This document shows positions 1 to 9,780 of a stretch of 43,061 nucleotides of DNA, one piece after another. Below the pieces are notes generated by a model. It was not told the DNA's origin and did no database searches. It saw only the letters and a program-made list of their open reading frames with translations. The stretch is taken from NCBI GenBank assembly GCA_945883495.1, contig CAMCXS010000051.1, forward strand, positions 1-43,061, read 5' to 3'. Origin of the DNA: Akkermansia muciniphila (lineage in GTDB: Bacteria; Verrucomicrobiota; Verrucomicrobiia; Verrucomicrobiales; DEV007). A program made the translations under genes and the position numbers. Within the stretch, counting starts at the first letter, position 1; each line of letters begins with the position of its first letter.

Positions 1-80
1 AACTCAGCCATGGAAAGACCGCTCTCTTCCAGTTCGCGGAGCAAAGCATCGTGTCGGTCGGGGGCACTGTCAGATCGCAT
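1..80 (-). CDS. Partial N-terminus, possible IS66-type accessory protein
   Basis: An open frame starts with ATG at position 80 and runs off the left edge, giving only 26 residues. The visible part contains LLRELEESGLSMAE. This resembles the start of the helix-turn-helix accessory proteins of IS66-type elements, in which a short helix ending in SGLSxAEFC is common. The piece is too short to decide, and the base order just upstream gives no well-spaced ribosome binding site. It could equally be another small regulatory protein. The neighbouring 360 bases are rich in repeats and carry no convincing gene, which would fit a decayed mobile-element edge. Confidence 0.3.
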   Translation of the reverse strand, partial: MRSDSAPDRHDALLRELEESGLSMAE

Positions 81-138
81 GCCTTACGATGCCTGACGGA
101 AATCGCCGCGCAGCGTGAAACCGATGGTGGTCCGTCGA

Positions 139-150
139 AGGTTTACCGAG
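139..150 (+). repeat. 12-bp direct repeat, copy 1
   Basis: The sequence AGGTTTACCGAG occurs here and again at 441-452, about 300 bases apart. It may be a remnant of an insertion or duplication. The copies are short, so chance cannot be excluded. Confidence 0.4.
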
Positions 151-280
151 CACGAGCACGAGGTTGAAAATGAACTTCGCCTCCTTCCATCGGCACTTCG
201 CATCTTCCCTCGTGCTCAGCGAAGCGCTGCTCGTACTCGTAATCGAAACACCGTTGAACCTAATCCGGAAGTGGAATCAT

Positions 281-306
281 CTCACGCGGAGGCGCGGCGA
301 CGCGGA
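281..306 (+). repeat. Dispersed repeat CTCACGCG...GACGCGGAG, copy 1
   Basis: This element has the form CTCACGCG, a short spacer, then GACGCGGAG. A related copy in inverted orientation lies at 401-420, and another inverted copy at 25809-25834. All three are in non-coding DNA, which suggests a small dispersed intergenic repeat family. Copies are imperfect and the spacer varies. Confidence 0.5.
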
Positions 307-400
307 GAATCAGAGAGGATATTGGTTTTGGTGAACTTGAGGCGCTCACTCACCAAGTGGGCGCCGGCGGACAAGTCTTCCAGCAGTCAAAATCCCCAGT

Positions 401-420
401 CCTCCGCGTCTACGCGTGAG
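401..420 (-). repeat. Dispersed repeat, inverted copy 2
   Basis: Read on the minus strand this is CTCACGCGTAGACGCGGAGG, matching the ends of the element at 281-306. The two form an imperfect inverted pair about 95 bases apart and could fold into a long-loop hairpin downstream of the TolC gene. Confidence 0.5.
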
Positions 421-440
421 CCCAGACCATTCTCGTTTTT

Positions 441-452
441 AGGTTTACCGAG
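441..452 (+). repeat. 12-bp direct repeat, copy 2, over the tolC stop
   Basis: Second copy of AGGTTTACCGAG. Read on the minus strand it supplies the last arginine codon and the TAA stop of the TolC-like gene, so the present C-terminus of that protein lies inside the repeat. Confidence 0.4.
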
Positions 453-1815
453 TAAGCTCGGGGCTTGGCTCCCGGGCGATGGTTCCGACGGCCTGACGGA
501 GCCGGGCGACGGCCACGTTGTAGGTATGCAAAGATTGAACCTCCTCTAACTGCGCGCGGGTGAGTTCCAGGCGGGATTGAAGAATCTCCAGCTGGGTCAG
601 GGCTCCAGCTTCGAACCGATTCTGGGCAAGCCGAAGCGCTTCGCTGGCTTGTTTGACCACGAGCTGGGATGTCTCCAGGATGTCAGAGGCCTCGTCGTAG
701 TCGAAGTATGCCTGCCGGACCTGCCCCTCGATCTCCAGGCGCTGCTGATCTTCCTGTGCCTCGATTTGCTCCAGCCTGGCGTTGGCTTGTTGTACCTGCC
801 CCCGAGTCCGTCCCATGTCGATTAGGGGCACGACCACACGGACGCCAGCGGTAGCGCCGTTGATGTTGTCGGCGGAGTCTCCACTGAAACGCAAACTTTG
901 CGCTCCATACGTGCCAAACATTTCGACCCGAGCCCGGTGGGTCGCTTTGGCGGCGTTAACATCGGACGTAGCGGCGCGGATCTCCTCGGCCAGCTCAGTC
1001 AACTCCGGCCGGTTGGTGAGCCCCTGCAGGAGGAGATCACCCAGCTGCTCGTTCACCTGGGCGTTGGGCCAAGACTGCGTGAGCCGGACCTCATCAGCAT
1101 CGCATCCCTCCGGATATGGCAGACCAATCCCCCTCCGCAACCGATCGATCGCGAGCCGATACTCATTGCGCGCCCGGATGACTGGCGGCTTGGCGTTGGC
1201 CAGCGCAACCTCGGCTTGGAGGACATCAAACTGCGGACGCGCCCCCGCATCAAAACCCGCCTTGGCGGTTTGCAACTGACGCTCCAAGACACCAACCGCA
1301 TCTTCTTGAACCTGGATCCTCTGCCGGGCGAGCAGTCCGTCGAAGTAGTTCCGGCTGGTCTCCAGCAACAAACCATCCACGACGGTTCGCATCCGTGATT
1401 CGGCGGCGGCCACTCGGGCCTTGGCGGATCTGTTGTTCGCAATGCGCGCTCCACCATTGTACAGAACGTGACTGAGCTGAACGTCCACGTTCCAGCCCTG
1501 TTGATCGGCCACCACAATGTTGCCGAACCCTTCGATGCGCCCGCGGCCACTGGCGTCGTAGTTGCTCACTCCATCGAGCCGGGGGAGCCGCTCGGCACGG
1601 GCCACGGTGAGGACGCCCTCCTGTTCTTTGATCTGGGCCCTGACTTGGGAAATCAGCGGACTGTGCCGCAGAGCCAGCACCAGGGCAGTCTCCAGTTCAA
1701 GATCCTTCGGAAGCGTTTCGCTGCTCGTGGAGTCACCATCGGCTGCTGCCCAGAGCGGCCCAATGAGTCCGGGGAAGAGCAACCAACTCAAAATCGTGCG
1801 CGCGAGAGTCGTCAT
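445..1815 (-). CDS. TolC-family outer membrane efflux channel
   Basis: A 456-residue outer membrane factor that would form the exit duct of a tripartite efflux pump. A signal peptide is visible at residues 1-24 (hydrophobic stretch ending LWAAADG). The body shows the two repeated outer-membrane-efflux-protein halves, at about 35-235 and 265-445, rich in long amphipathic helices with heptad-like Ala/Leu/Gln spacing. The conserved segment near the C-terminus reads RFEAGALTQLEILQSRLEL, typical of the family. The length matches the usual 430-490 residues. It lies 7 bases after the RND pump gene and is the last of three genes in the unit. The stop codon falls in a 12-base repeat, so the very C-terminus may have been altered. 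Substrate cannot be told from sequence. Confidence 0.93.
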   Translation of the reverse strand: MTTLARTILSWLLFPGLIGPLWAAADGDSTSSETLPKDLELETALVLALRHSPLISQVRAQIKEQEGVLTVARAERLPRLDGVSNYDASGRGRIEGFGNIVVADQQGWNVDVQLSHVLYNGGARIANNRSAKARVAAAESRMRTVVDGLLLETSRNYFDGLLARQRIQVQEDAVGVLERQLQTAKAGFDAGARPQFDVLQAEVALANAKPPVIRARNEYRLAIDRLRRGIGLPYPEGCDADEVRLTQSWPNAQVNEQLGDLLLQGLTNRPELTELAEEIRAATSDVNAAKATHRARVEMFGTYGAQSLRFSGDSADNINGATAGVRVVVPLIDMGRTRGQVQQANARLEQIEAQEDQQRLEIEGQVRQAYFDYDEASDILETSQLVVKQASEALRLAQNRFEAGALTQLEILQSRLELTRAQLEEVQSLHTYNVAVARLRQAVGTIAREPSPELTR

Positions 1816-1822
1816 GATGAAA

Positions 1823-4800
1823 CTACGAGTGGGGAGCCGTTTTCGTCCGAGTCTTGGCGATGAGCGTATAGATCACCGGAATCACAATCAGGGTAAGAAC
1901 CGTGCTGGTCACCATCCCGCCCACCGCCACCACACCAAGCGGCCGGCGAGCTTCTCCCGCTTCGCCGAAGCCAAGAGCGATTGGCAAGATCCCGGCGATG
2001 GTGGCCAAACTGGTCATGAGAATGGGTCGAAGCCGGATCAAACCCGCCGTCTTCATCGCGGTCTTGGCATCGACGCCCCGCTCCATCTCTTGATTGGCGA
2101 ACTCCACGAGCAGGATGGAGTTTTTGGTCACCAAGCCAATCAACAGCACCAGACCAACTTGGCTGAAGATATTCATGTTCATCGATGCGATCCGCGGAAC
2201 GAACCGGGAAAGCACCTTCGCGAACTCCGGCGGATTGGGCACATAATGCGTGAGCGCATAAAAACCAGTGCCGAAATGATTCACCCAGGAAAGCACATAG
2301 AGAAGGCCAAACGCGCCCAGCATGGCCAGCGGCAACGCCAGCATCACCGTGAAGGGGTGAACGAAGCTCTCAAACTGCGCTCCGAGCACCATATAGACAA
2401 CGATGATGGCCAAAATCATGAAGAGGTAGACATCTCCACTCGATTCCCGCAGATCCCGTGCCTCACCACGCCACTGATAAATGAATTGCTGGGGCATGGA
2501 TTTGATGATGGCTTCCGCCTTCTCGACCGCCGTGCCGAGCGGAACACCGGCGGGAGTCCCCTGGATCGTGGTGGATCGTTGGCGATTGAAGCGCTCAATC
2601 CGATTCGGACCAGCGCCTGGTTCCAGCCGGATGACGTTACTCAATTGCACCAACGCCCCCGATTGACTGCGGACGAAGATCTGTTCTAGGGCGGACGGGG
2701 TGAGCCGTTGCTCGCGCTCCAATTGCACGATCACGTCATACTGCTTGCCCTCTTTCTTCAGCGTGCTGAGGTCCTGTCCGCCGAACAGGATTTGCAGCGT
2801 CCTGGAGACATCAGACACCGCCACGCCCAACGCACCGGCCCGATCCCGGTCAATGCTGACCCGCAGCTCCGGCTTCGTAATCTCAAACGTTGAACGGACG
2901 TTGGCCAAGAACCCGCCCTGTCTCAGCCGGTTCATCAATTCCGTTGTGTATTCCGAGAGCTCCTCCAGATCTCCGTGACTCACCACCAACTCGAACGGCT
3001 GACTGAATCCAAGGTCGACTGCCTTGGGCATAATGGGAATCGCCAATGCGCCCTCCACATTGGAGATAAAGTTGAAGCCTAGCCCGGTGGGACCGCCCAC
3101 AATATCCCGGTGATGCGGGCGGTGTCCCTCTTCCAGACGGACAAACATAAATCCCAGCGTGGGATCCCCTGGCCCATTGAATGGCAGCGCGACAGCCGAA
3201 AAATAACCGTCAATATGCTCCGTATCTTCGGCGATCTTCTCCATCTGCCGGACCATCCGGTCCGTGTAATTCGGCGTGGATCCTTCCGGCGTGATCGCCA
3301 TCGCGATAAAGCGGCCCTTATCTTCTTCAGGGAGGAATTCGCGCTCTAGGTTCTGGAAGAAATAAAAGGAGAGACCCAAGGAGGCCACCGCCAGGAGGAC
3401 GATCCAAAACCGGTGATTCAAGGCCCAGGTCAGAACCTTGTCATACCGCTCCGTAAGCCGGTCTAATTGTGCTTCGAAGAATCGGAAAAGCCAAAATTGC
3501 TCGTGTGCTGGCTTTTGGTGCCGCAATAGCCGCGCTGCCGCCATCGGTGTCAGCGTCAACGCAACAAACGCAGAACAAACCACCGACGCCGCCAAGGCCA
3601 CGGCGAACTCCACCAACAGGCGCCCTGTAATTCCACCCACGAAGGCCAGGGGCAAGAAGACCGCCACCAATGACAACGTGATGGTGATAACGGCAAAGCC
3701 AATCTCCCGCATGGTCTTGATGCTGGCCTCGAACGGACTGTCCCCCGCTTCAATGTGCCGGTAGATATTCTCCAGCACCACAATCGCGTCATCGACGACA
3801 ATCCCAATCGCCAAGACCAGTGCCAAGAGCGTGAAAATATTGATGGAGAACCCGAGCAGGTAGAGGACACCGAATGTGGCGATCACCGACACCGGAATCG
3901 CCAAGCTCGGAATAAACGTGGAGCGGACGTCGCGGAGGAAAATGAAGATCGTCAAAACCACCAGGACGAAGGCCAAGCCAAGCGTCTCGAAGACCTCGGA
4001 AACCGCCTTATCCACGTAAATCGACTCATCGTAAGGAAAATCGAACTCAATCCCCTGCGGCAAGGTCGTCGCGATCTCCGCCATGCGCTTTTTCACCCCT
4101 TTGGCGACATCAAGCGTGTTGGCCCGGCTCTGGCGGACGATCCCGAGGCCGATGGCGGGCTTGCCATTGAATCGGGCCACGGCGCGTTCGTTCTCCACTC
4201 CCTCCGCCGCGCGGCCGACGTCTTTGAAATAGATAGTCGAAGTACCCGTTTGCCGAATAATGAGCCTTTCGAAGTCCTCCACGGACTTGAGCTGGCCACG
4301 AGTTTGGATGGTCAGCTCGCGATCTACGTTCTGGACCCGCCCACTCGGCAGCTCCACGTTTTGCTCCCGCAAGGCGCGCTCAATGTCGAGAACCGTGACG
4401 CCCAAGGCCGCCATCTTCAGGGGCTCGAGCCAAAGCCGCATGGCAAACTTCTTCTCCCCGCCCAAGATCACGGAACTGACGCCGGGGACGGTTTGCAAAC
4501 GATCCTTGACCAGCCGATCGGCGATTTCAGTGAGTTCCTCCGTGCTGAATCGCTCACTGAAAAACGACACCCAAATGATGGGCTGCGCGCTCGCTTCCTG
4601 TTTGGCGACCACCGGCTCCTCAATGTCTGGGGGCAGCTCGCCGCGCACCCGGGCCACCCGGTCGCGAACATCCTGAGCCGCGACGTTCTGATCCGTCCCC
4701 GCGATGAACTCGACGGTGATCGCGCTGGCGTCTTCCCGGCTCTCGCTGACGAGCTGTTTGATATTCTCCGCGCTGCTGATGGCATCCTCGAGCCGCTCGG

Positions 4801-5056
4801 TGACCTCCGTTTCGACGATCTCAGCGCTCGCTCCCGGATAGACGGTGAGGACGTTAACGATGGTTGGATCGACATCGGGAAGCTCCCGGACCGGGAGGCG
4901 CATCAAGCCGAGCAGCCCGAACACCACGAGGGCCGCACTCATCATGATGGTCATGACGGGGCGGCGGACGCAGAGTTCGAAGAAGGAGTTCAACTGGGCT
5001 GGATGATGATCGTTGAACTCACGGAGCGACTGGGGCGGTCTCAGGACTGCTCCCAC
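1823..5056 (-). CDS. RND efflux pump inner-membrane subunit (HAE1/AcrB type)
   Basis: A 1077-residue proton-driven transporter of the hydrophobe/amphiphile efflux family. The N-terminus reads ELCVRRPVMTIMM followed by the first membrane helix, as in AcrB/MexB. The pore-domain start LPDVDPTIVNVLTVYPGAS is classical. The transmembrane helix 4 motif AIGIVVDDAIVVLENIYRH carries the paired aspartates (about 422-423) needed for proton relay, and the second half has GLVTKNSILLVEFANQ. These intact residues make an active pump likely. The start is GTG at 5056, overlapping the adaptor gene by 38 nt; a TTG just before NSFFELC is possible but has no better ribosome site. The usual AcrB length is about 1040, so this protein is slightly long. 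Confidence 0.95.
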   Translation of the reverse strand: MGAVLRPPQSLREFNDHHPAQLNSFFELCVRRPVMTIMMSAALVVFGLLGLMRLPVRELPDVDPTIVNVLTVYPGASAEIVETEVTERLEDAISSAENIKQLVSESREDASAITVEFIAGTDQNVAAQDVRDRVARVRGELPPDIEEPVVAKQEASAQPIIWVSFFSERFSTEELTEIADRLVKDRLQTVPGVSSVILGGEKKFAMRLWLEPLKMAALGVTVLDIERALREQNVELPSGRVQNVDRELTIQTRGQLKSVEDFERLIIRQTGTSTIYFKDVGRAAEGVENERAVARFNGKPAIGLGIVRQSRANTLDVAKGVKKRMAEIATTLPQGIEFDFPYDESIYVDKAVSEVFETLGLAFVLVVLTIFIFLRDVRSTFIPSLAIPVSVIATFGVLYLLGFSINIFTLLALVLAIGIVVDDAIVVLENIYRHIEAGDSPFEASIKTMREIGFAVITITLSLVAVFLPLAFVGGITGRLLVEFAVALAASVVCSAFVALTLTPMAAARLLRHQKPAHEQFWLFRFFEAQLDRLTERYDKVLTWALNHRFWIVLLAVASLGLSFYFFQNLEREFLPEEDKGRFIAMAITPEGSTPNYTDRMVRQMEKIAEDTEHIDGYFSAVALPFNGPGDPTLGFMFVRLEEGHRPHHRDIVGGPTGLGFNFISNVEGALAIPIMPKAVDLGFSQPFELVVSHGDLEELSEYTTELMNRLRQGGFLANVRSTFEITKPELRVSIDRDRAGALGVAVSDVSRTLQILFGGQDLSTLKKEGKQYDVIVQLEREQRLTPSALEQIFVRSQSGALVQLSNVIRLEPGAGPNRIERFNRQRSTTIQGTPAGVPLGTAVEKAEAIIKSMPQQFIYQWRGEARDLRESSGDVYLFMILAIIVVYMVLGAQFESFVHPFTVMLALPLAMLGAFGLLYVLSWVNHFGTGFYALTHYVPNPPEFAKVLSRFVPRIASMNMNIFSQVGLVLLIGLVTKNSILLVEFANQEMERGVDAKTAMKTAGLIRLRPILMTSLATIAGILPIALGFGEAGEARRPLGVVAVGGMVTSTVLTLIVIPVIYTLIAKTRTKTAPHS

Positions 5057-6173
5057 CAGGAGGCGCCGGCGGCGGCGGCGGAGTGATTCCGTATTGTGCC
5101 GACTCCGGGGAAATCAGCACGGTGGTCCCGGGCCCCATCTTTTGGTATCCCTCGACGACCACACGGTCGCCCTCTTCTAGCCCCCCGGTGATCTCCGCTT
5201 TCCCTTGGAGCCGCAGGCCAGTCTCCACTTCGCGGAACTCGGCCTTGCCGGCGGGATTCATGACGACGACCGACGCGCGATCGCCCTGGTAGCTGATGCA
5301 GGCTTCCGGGATGGTCAAAACATTCTCGCGAAGACGGAAGATGAGGTTGAGGGTGCCATACATCCCGGGCTTGAGAAGCCCCTCTTCGTTCCCGATACGC
5401 GCCTTCACCAATGCCGTCCGTGTACTTTCATCCAGGCGCGGCGAGACATAATCGACGCTCCCAGCAAATTTCCGGCCAGGAAAAGCGACGGACTCGATCT
5501 CAACCTTCTGCTGTTTGGCGACTTGGCTCACATACCGTTCCGGCACGTTGAACTCCACTTCCAGAGGCGATGTCTGCACCAACCAGATCAGCTTCTGCCC
5601 CCGAGAGACAATTTGCCCAGGACTGAGGTCGTGCTCCGCCAGGACACCATCGAACGGAGCCGAAATCACCGCGTCATCGAACTGCTCCTGCGTCATGCGG
5701 ACCGCGGAGTCGGCACTGCGCTCCTGAAAGCGCAAGCGATCTGCCTCTTGCTCTGTGATGGTCTTCTTCTCCAAGAGCTCCTGCCCGCGCTTCAGCTCCG
5801 AGACCGCCAGGGCCAACCTCGCCTTGGCCTCGTCGAGGCTGGCCTTGAGTTTGGCATCATCTAAGACGATAAGGACCTGCCCCTTTTTGACCCGCTCGCC
5901 CTCCTGGAACTTTAGGGCGACGATCTGGGAATCGATCTCGCTGACGATTTCGACCTGCTCCCCCGCCCGAAGATTGCCGACTAGGCGCAGGCTCTCCTCC
6001 AGTCCCCCGCGAAATACCGGGGCGACGACGGCCTGGACCGGGAAGTCCATGCCCCCCTGACCCGGCGCAACTGGCTTGCCGCAGGCCGAGAGAAGAAAGG
6101 CGACCAAAAAAATGGGGAGCGGGAAGACCTTGATCGTCATCTTGGAGTGCGACGCACCATGCTTGTCGCACAC
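5019..6173 (-). CDS. Periplasmic adaptor (HlyD/AcrA-type) lipoprotein
   Basis: The membrane-fusion subunit of the efflux pump encoded just downstream. The lipobox is LSAC followed by Gly (cysteine about residue 31 from the GTG start), so the mature protein is predicted to be lipid-anchored. Domains follow the family order: lipoyl half (QIVALKFQEGERVKKGQVL), a short coiled-coil hairpin at about 105-160, the second lipoyl half (APFDGVLAEHDLSPGQIV), the beta-barrel and the membrane-proximal domain. A proline-rich tail (PPPPPAPPGG) ends the protein. Two starts are possible: GTG at 6173, which has AAGGGGGG a few bases upstream, and ATG at 6140, which gives a more standard signal peptide (MTIKVFPLPIFLVAFLLSAC) but has no clear ribosome site. 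I list the longer form. Confidence 0.92.
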   Translation of the reverse strand: MCDKHGASHSKMTIKVFPLPIFLVAFLLSACGKPVAPGQGGMDFPVQAVVAPVFRGGLEESLRLVGNLRAGEQVEIVSEIDSQIVALKFQEGERVKKGQVLIVLDDAKLKASLDEAKARLALAVSELKRGQELLEKKTITEQEADRLRFQERSADSAVRMTQEQFDDAVISAPFDGVLAEHDLSPGQIVSRGQKLIWLVQTSPLEVEFNVPERYVSQVAKQQKVEIESVAFPGRKFAGSVDYVSPRLDESTRTALVKARIGNEEGLLKPGMYGTLNLIFRLRENVLTIPEACISYQGDRASVVVMNPAGKAEFREVETGLRLQGKAEITGGLEEGDRVVVEGYQKMGPGTTVLISPESAQYGITPPPPPAPPGGSSPETAPVAP

Positions 6174-6240
6174 GCGCCGCCCCCCCTTACGCCCAAAATC
6201 TAATTTCCGCTACAGACAATTCTTACAGATATCTAAAAAA

Positions 6241-7008
6241 TCAGGCAATGACAGTTTCGGCGGCGATCGCAACCGCGTAATCGCGATTCAGGCGGCCGAT
6301 GAAGTCAACGCTGATTTCCTTGGGGCAAACTGCCTCGCACTCGTATTGGTTGGTGCATCCACCGAAGCCCTCGGCGTCCATTTGTTGAACCATTTTGATG
6401 GTGCGGTCGTTCTTCTCCGGTTTTCCCTGAGGAAGAATATTGAGGTGACTCACCTTGGCGGCGACGAAAAGCATGGCCGAGGCATTCTTGCAGGCCGCCA
6501 CGCAAGCGCCGCACCCGATGCAGCTAGCCGCGCGGAAGGCGTGATCGGCATCGTCCTTTGGAATCAGAACGGAGTTCGCCTCGACGGCTGAACCAGTCCG
6601 GACGGAAATGAAACCGCCGCTCTGCTGGATTCGGTCAAACGAGGAGCGATCCACCACCAAGTCCTTGATCACGGGAAAGGCACGAGCGCGGAAGGGCTCG
6701 ATGTAAATCGTGTCCCCTTCCCGAAAGCTGCGCATGTGGAGTTGGCAAGTGGTCGTCGCTCGCTCCGGACCGTGGGGCACCCCGTTGATCACCAGAGAGC
6801 AGGCGCCGCAAATGCCTTCCCGGCAATCGTGGTCGAACGCAATGGGCTCCTTGCCGCCAGAGATCAACTCCTCGTTAACGATATCGAGCATCTCCAAGAA
6901 CGACGCCGTCGTGGGGATCCCTTTGGCCGGATACGTCTCGATATGCCCTTGGGAGTTCCGGTCCTTTTGGCGCCAGACTTTCAGCGTGAGGTTGAGCGTG
7001 GATTCCAT
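6241..7008 (-). CDS. sdhB: Succinate dehydrogenase/fumarate reductase iron-sulfur subunit
   Basis: A 255-residue electron-transfer subunit linking the flavoprotein to the membrane quinone site. The plant-type [2Fe-2S] ligands are Cys62, Cys67, Cys70 ([10 protein letters not shown]) and Cys88. The bacterial ferredoxin-type half has [11 protein letters not shown] and [12 protein letters not shown] for the [4Fe-4S] and [3Fe-4S] clusters. It is the last gene of the sdhC-sdhA-sdhB unit, 20 bases after sdhA. The sequence style (short subunit, [12 protein letters not shown]) matches the class found in Bacteroidetes, Chlamydiae and Verrucomicrobia with a single cytochrome b membrane subunit. Confidence 0.96.
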   Translation of the reverse strand: MESTLNLTLKVWRQKDRNSQGHIETYPAKGIPTTASFLEMLDIVNEELISGGKEPIAFDHDCREGICGACSLVINGVPHGPERATTTCQLHMRSFREGDTIYIEPFRARAFPVIKDLVVDRSSFDRIQQSGGFISVRTGSAVEANSVLIPKDDADHAFRAASCIGCGACVAACKNASAMLFVAAKVSHLNILPQGKPEKNDRTIKMVQQMDAEGFGGCTNQYECEAVCPKEISVDFIGRLNRDYAVAIAAETVIA

Positions 7009-7028
7009 GACTCTGAGTCGGTAAGGGG

Positions 7029-8963
7029 TTATTTATAACTGCGGACGGCGAGTTTTACGTTCTCGAAGGCGAGCGACTCTTGGTGCAGCTTCGGCGCCAC
7101 GTTCTCCCCGGAATACTCCCAGGCGGCGACGTAGGCGTATTTGTCATCGTTGCGCAACGCCTCGCCATCGGAGGTCTGGTATTCCGTGCGGAAGTGGCCC
7201 CCGCAGGATTCCTCACGCTCCAGGGCGTCGAGACACATCGTTTCCGCGAACTCGATGAAGTCGGCTACGCGGCCCGCTTTTTCGAGCTCCGGGTTGACTT
7301 GGTCCGCGCCGCCAGGGATGCGAACATTGCTCCAAAACTCTTCGCGGATTTCCGGCAGCCGCTTGAGAGCCGCCTGCAGCCCTTCGCGATCCCGCGCCAT
7401 CCCGCACTTGTTCCACACCAGGAGACCAAGCTCCTTATGGAAGCTATCGACGGACCGCTTGCCGTTGATCTGCAAGAAACGGTTGATACGCCCCCGGACC
7501 TCGTTCTCGGCGGCGCCAAAGGCATCATGCGTCTCCTTGATCTTGCCGGGTGTTTCCGGCGCGAGATAATTCGGAAGCGTCGTCGGGATGACGAAGTAGC
7601 CGTCGGCCAAGCCCTGCATCAGCGCCGAGGCGCCCAGGCGGTTCGCTCCGTGATCGGAGAAATTCGCCTCACCCAGCACGTGCAAACCTGGAATTGTCGA
7701 CATCAGGTTGTAGTCCACCCAGAGGCCGCCCATCGTGTAGTGGACAGCGGGATAAATCCGCATCGGCGTCTTGTACGGATTTTCCCCGGTGATCCGGGCA
7801 TACATCTCAAACAAGTTCCCGTAACGTTCGCGGATCGTGTGCTCGCCGAAATCGCGGATCGCCTCGGCGAAGTCCAGATAAACCCCTTCCCGGTGCTCCC
7901 CCACCATCGGCCCCACGCCGCGGCCATCATCGCAGGCTTCCTTGGCGGCCCGGGAGGAGATATCGCGTGGCGCCAAGTTGCCAAAGCTGGGATACTTACG
8001 TTCCAGGAAGTAGTCGCGAGCGTCTTCCGGAATCGAACCTGGGTCCTTGTGGCAATCCTCGGCCCGCGTCGGCACCCAAACCCGGCCATCATTCCGCAAG
8101 GACTCGGACATCAGCGTCAACTTGGACTGATAGTCGCCGCTCCGGGGGATGCAGGTCGGGTGAATTTGGGTATAACAGGGATTCGCAAACCAGGCGCCCT
8201 TCTTATGGGCCCGCCACGTCGCGGTGACGTTGCAACCCATGGCGTTCGTCGAAAGGAAGAAGACGTTGCCATAGCCGCCGGTGCAAAGGAGAACGGCGTC
8301 GCCGGCGTGGCGCTCAATCTTCCCGGTCGCGAGATCGCGGGTGATGATCCCCTTGGCGTGTCCATCCACCAAAACGACATCGAGCATCTCGGTGCGGGGA
8401 TACATCTTCACCGCGCCCGCTGCGATTTGCTTGTTCAGCGCCGAGTAGGCGCCGAGAAGCAACTGCTGCCCCGTCTGACCGGCGGCGTAGAAGGTCCGCG
8501 ATACCTGAGCGCCGCCGAACGAGCGATTATCCAGCAAGCCTCCGTATTCTCGGGCGAAGGGAACGCCTTGGGCCACGCACTGGTCGATGATGTTGACGCT
8601 GACTTCCGCCAAGCGGTACACATTCGCCTCGCGAGAACGGAAATCGCCGCCCTTCACCGTGTCGTAGAACAGCCGATAGACGCTGTCGCCGTCATTCTGA
8701 TAATTCTTGGCTGCGTTGATCCCCCCTTGCGCGGCAATCGAGTGGGCCCGGCGCGCGCTGTCCTGGTAGCAGAAGCACTTCACCTTGTAACCGAGCTCAG
8801 AGAGCGTTGCGGCGGCGGAGGCCCCGGCCAAACCGGAACCGACCACCAACACGGTGTAGCGGCGCTTGTTCTTCGGGTTGATCAGCGCGGACTTGAACTT
8901 GTGTTGGGTCCACTTGTCCTGGATTGGACCGGCGGGGATCTTTGCGTCGGGAAACGAGCTCAT
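7029..8963 (-). CDS. sdhA: Succinate dehydrogenase flavoprotein subunit
   Basis: A 644-residue catalytic subunit that oxidises succinate to fumarate. The N-terminal FAD-binding fold is clear ([21 protein letters not shown]), followed by the segment carrying the histidine that binds FAD covalently ([19 protein letters not shown]). The capping domain and the substrate-site region [19 protein letters not shown] are present, and the C-terminal helical domain has [19 protein letters not shown]. The length fits the 630-660 residue type seen in organisms with a diheme cytochrome b. It lies between sdhC (21-base gap) and sdhB (20-base gap), so the three are almost certainly one transcript. Confidence 0.97.
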   Translation of the reverse strand: MSSFPDAKIPAGPIQDKWTQHKFKSALINPKNKRRYTVLVVGSGLAGASAAATLSELGYKVKCFCYQDSARRAHSIAAQGGINAAKNYQNDGDSVYRLFYDTVKGGDFRSREANVYRLAEVSVNIIDQCVAQGVPFAREYGGLLDNRSFGGAQVSRTFYAAGQTGQQLLLGAYSALNKQIAAGAVKMYPRTEMLDVVLVDGHAKGIITRDLATGKIERHAGDAVLLCTGGYGNVFFLSTNAMGCNVTATWRAHKKGAWFANPCYTQIHPTCIPRSGDYQSKLTLMSESLRNDGRVWVPTRAEDCHKDPGSIPEDARDYFLERKYPSFGNLAPRDISSRAAKEACDDGRGVGPMVGEHREGVYLDFAEAIRDFGEHTIRERYGNLFEMYARITGENPYKTPMRIYPAVHYTMGGLWVDYNLMSTIPGLHVLGEANFSDHGANRLGASALMQGLADGYFVIPTTLPNYLAPETPGKIKETHDAFGAAENEVRGRINRFLQINGKRSVDSFHKELGLLVWNKCGMARDREGLQAALKRLPEIREEFWSNVRIPGGADQVNPELEKAGRVADFIEFAETMCLDALEREESCGGHFRTEYQTSDGEALRNDDKYAYVAAWEYSGENVAPKLHQESLAFENVKLAVRSYK

Positions 8964-8984
8964 CTCGGAAAACCAGGCTAGAAA

Positions 8985-9701
8985 TTAATGAACGATGGGT
9001 TTGATCAGCCCCGCGAGGACGCTGAGAGGGATGGAGACGTTCCCCACAAAGATGATGAGGGCGTAGGCGCCGCCCAACAGCTTCAAGACCTCGCCAGTCC
9101 GGGCGCTCCGCAGGCCCAGTGTTTGAAACACACTGGCAAAGCCGTGACTCAGGTGCGTGCAAAGAAGCGTCATCGCGACAATGTAAAAGGCGCTGACCGG
9201 GACGCTAGAGAACCCCATTACGACCTTGGAATACACATCCGGCACCGTATGGCCATGGAGATCATAGGTCAGAGCGTCGTAGCTCGGGTCAGCCACGTGA
9301 ATCGTGAAGTGCAGGATGTGGTAGACCACGAACGCAAGGATGATCAACCCGCTCATGATCATGGTTCGGGAAGCAATCGACGCCTGCACCGTGGATGGTT
9401 TTTTGTAGGCCTGCGGCCGGGCGGCCCGGTTCTCCTTGGCCAAGGCAATCGTGAGCGCCACGTGAACCACAAAGGCAGCCAACAGACCTCCCCGGGCGAT
9501 CCAGACGAGACTGCCATGGAGAGCCGTGTGCAGTTCGTGTGCATACGCATTCAATTCCTCTGGCCCACGATAGATGAGGAGGTTGCCCGCCAAATGGCCT
9601 GCGAGGAACAACAGCAAAGCGAGGCCGGTAAGGGCGACCAGCAACTTCTTGCCGACGGAAGAGCCGAGCGAGGAAAAGACAACTTGGACCAGGGACTTCA
9701 T
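8985..9701 (-). CDS. sdhC: Succinate dehydrogenase cytochrome b subunit
   Basis: A 238-residue membrane anchor with five predicted helices (about 15-40, 60-82, 108-132, 158-182 and 208-232). It belongs to the cytochrome b558-type family (TIGR02046-like) used with single-subunit anchors. Heme-ligand histidines are plausible in the helices (AGHLAGNLLIY, AFVVYHILHFTIH, LLCTHLSHGFASVFQTLG). It is the first gene of sdhCAB. The 79-base gap to the lolA-like gene upstream holds a weak promoter-like pair on the minus strand (TTGCAA, 17 bases, TAAAGA), which I do not call separately. Confidence 0.94.
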   Translation of the reverse strand: MKSLVQVVFSSLGSSVGKKLLVALTGLALLLFLAGHLAGNLLIYRGPEELNAYAHELHTALHGSLVWIARGGLLAAFVVHVALTIALAKENRAARPQAYKKPSTVQASIASRTMIMSGLIILAFVVYHILHFTIHVADPSYDALTYDLHGHTVPDVYSKVVMGFSSVPVSAFYIVAMTLLCTHLSHGFASVFQTLGLRSARTGEVLKLLGGAYALIIFVGNVSIPLSVLAGLIKPIVH

Positions 9702-9780
9702 GGGCGTGCGGTTCTTTACCCATTACGCCCTGGAATTGCAAGAAGGAGCGCCAAGGCAAAAGGTTTTGTCGCGCGAGCCT

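Larger units (their letters stand above)
81..444. other. Repeat-rich intergenic stretch without a convincing gene
   Basis: These 364 bases lie between the partial gene at the left edge and the end of the TolC-like gene. An open frame crosses it, but its product is low complexity (Arg/Glu/Ser rich) and runs on antisense to the TolC gene, so I do not call it. The stretch holds short repeats built on GAGCAC and CTCGTACTCG units (about 146-240), an inverted pair of a CTCACGCG...GACGCGGAG element, and a 12-base direct repeat whose second copy overlaps the end of the TolC gene. Confidence 0.6.

Noticed and set aside
3755-5086. A 443-residue open frame on the plus strand
   Set aside because: It is antisense to the RND pump gene, and its product is a charged, low-similarity sequence typical of a GC-rich shadow frame.
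7080-8981. A 633-residue open frame on the plus strand
   Set aside because: It mirrors sdhA almost end to end; sdhA has clear family motifs and operon context, while this frame shows none.
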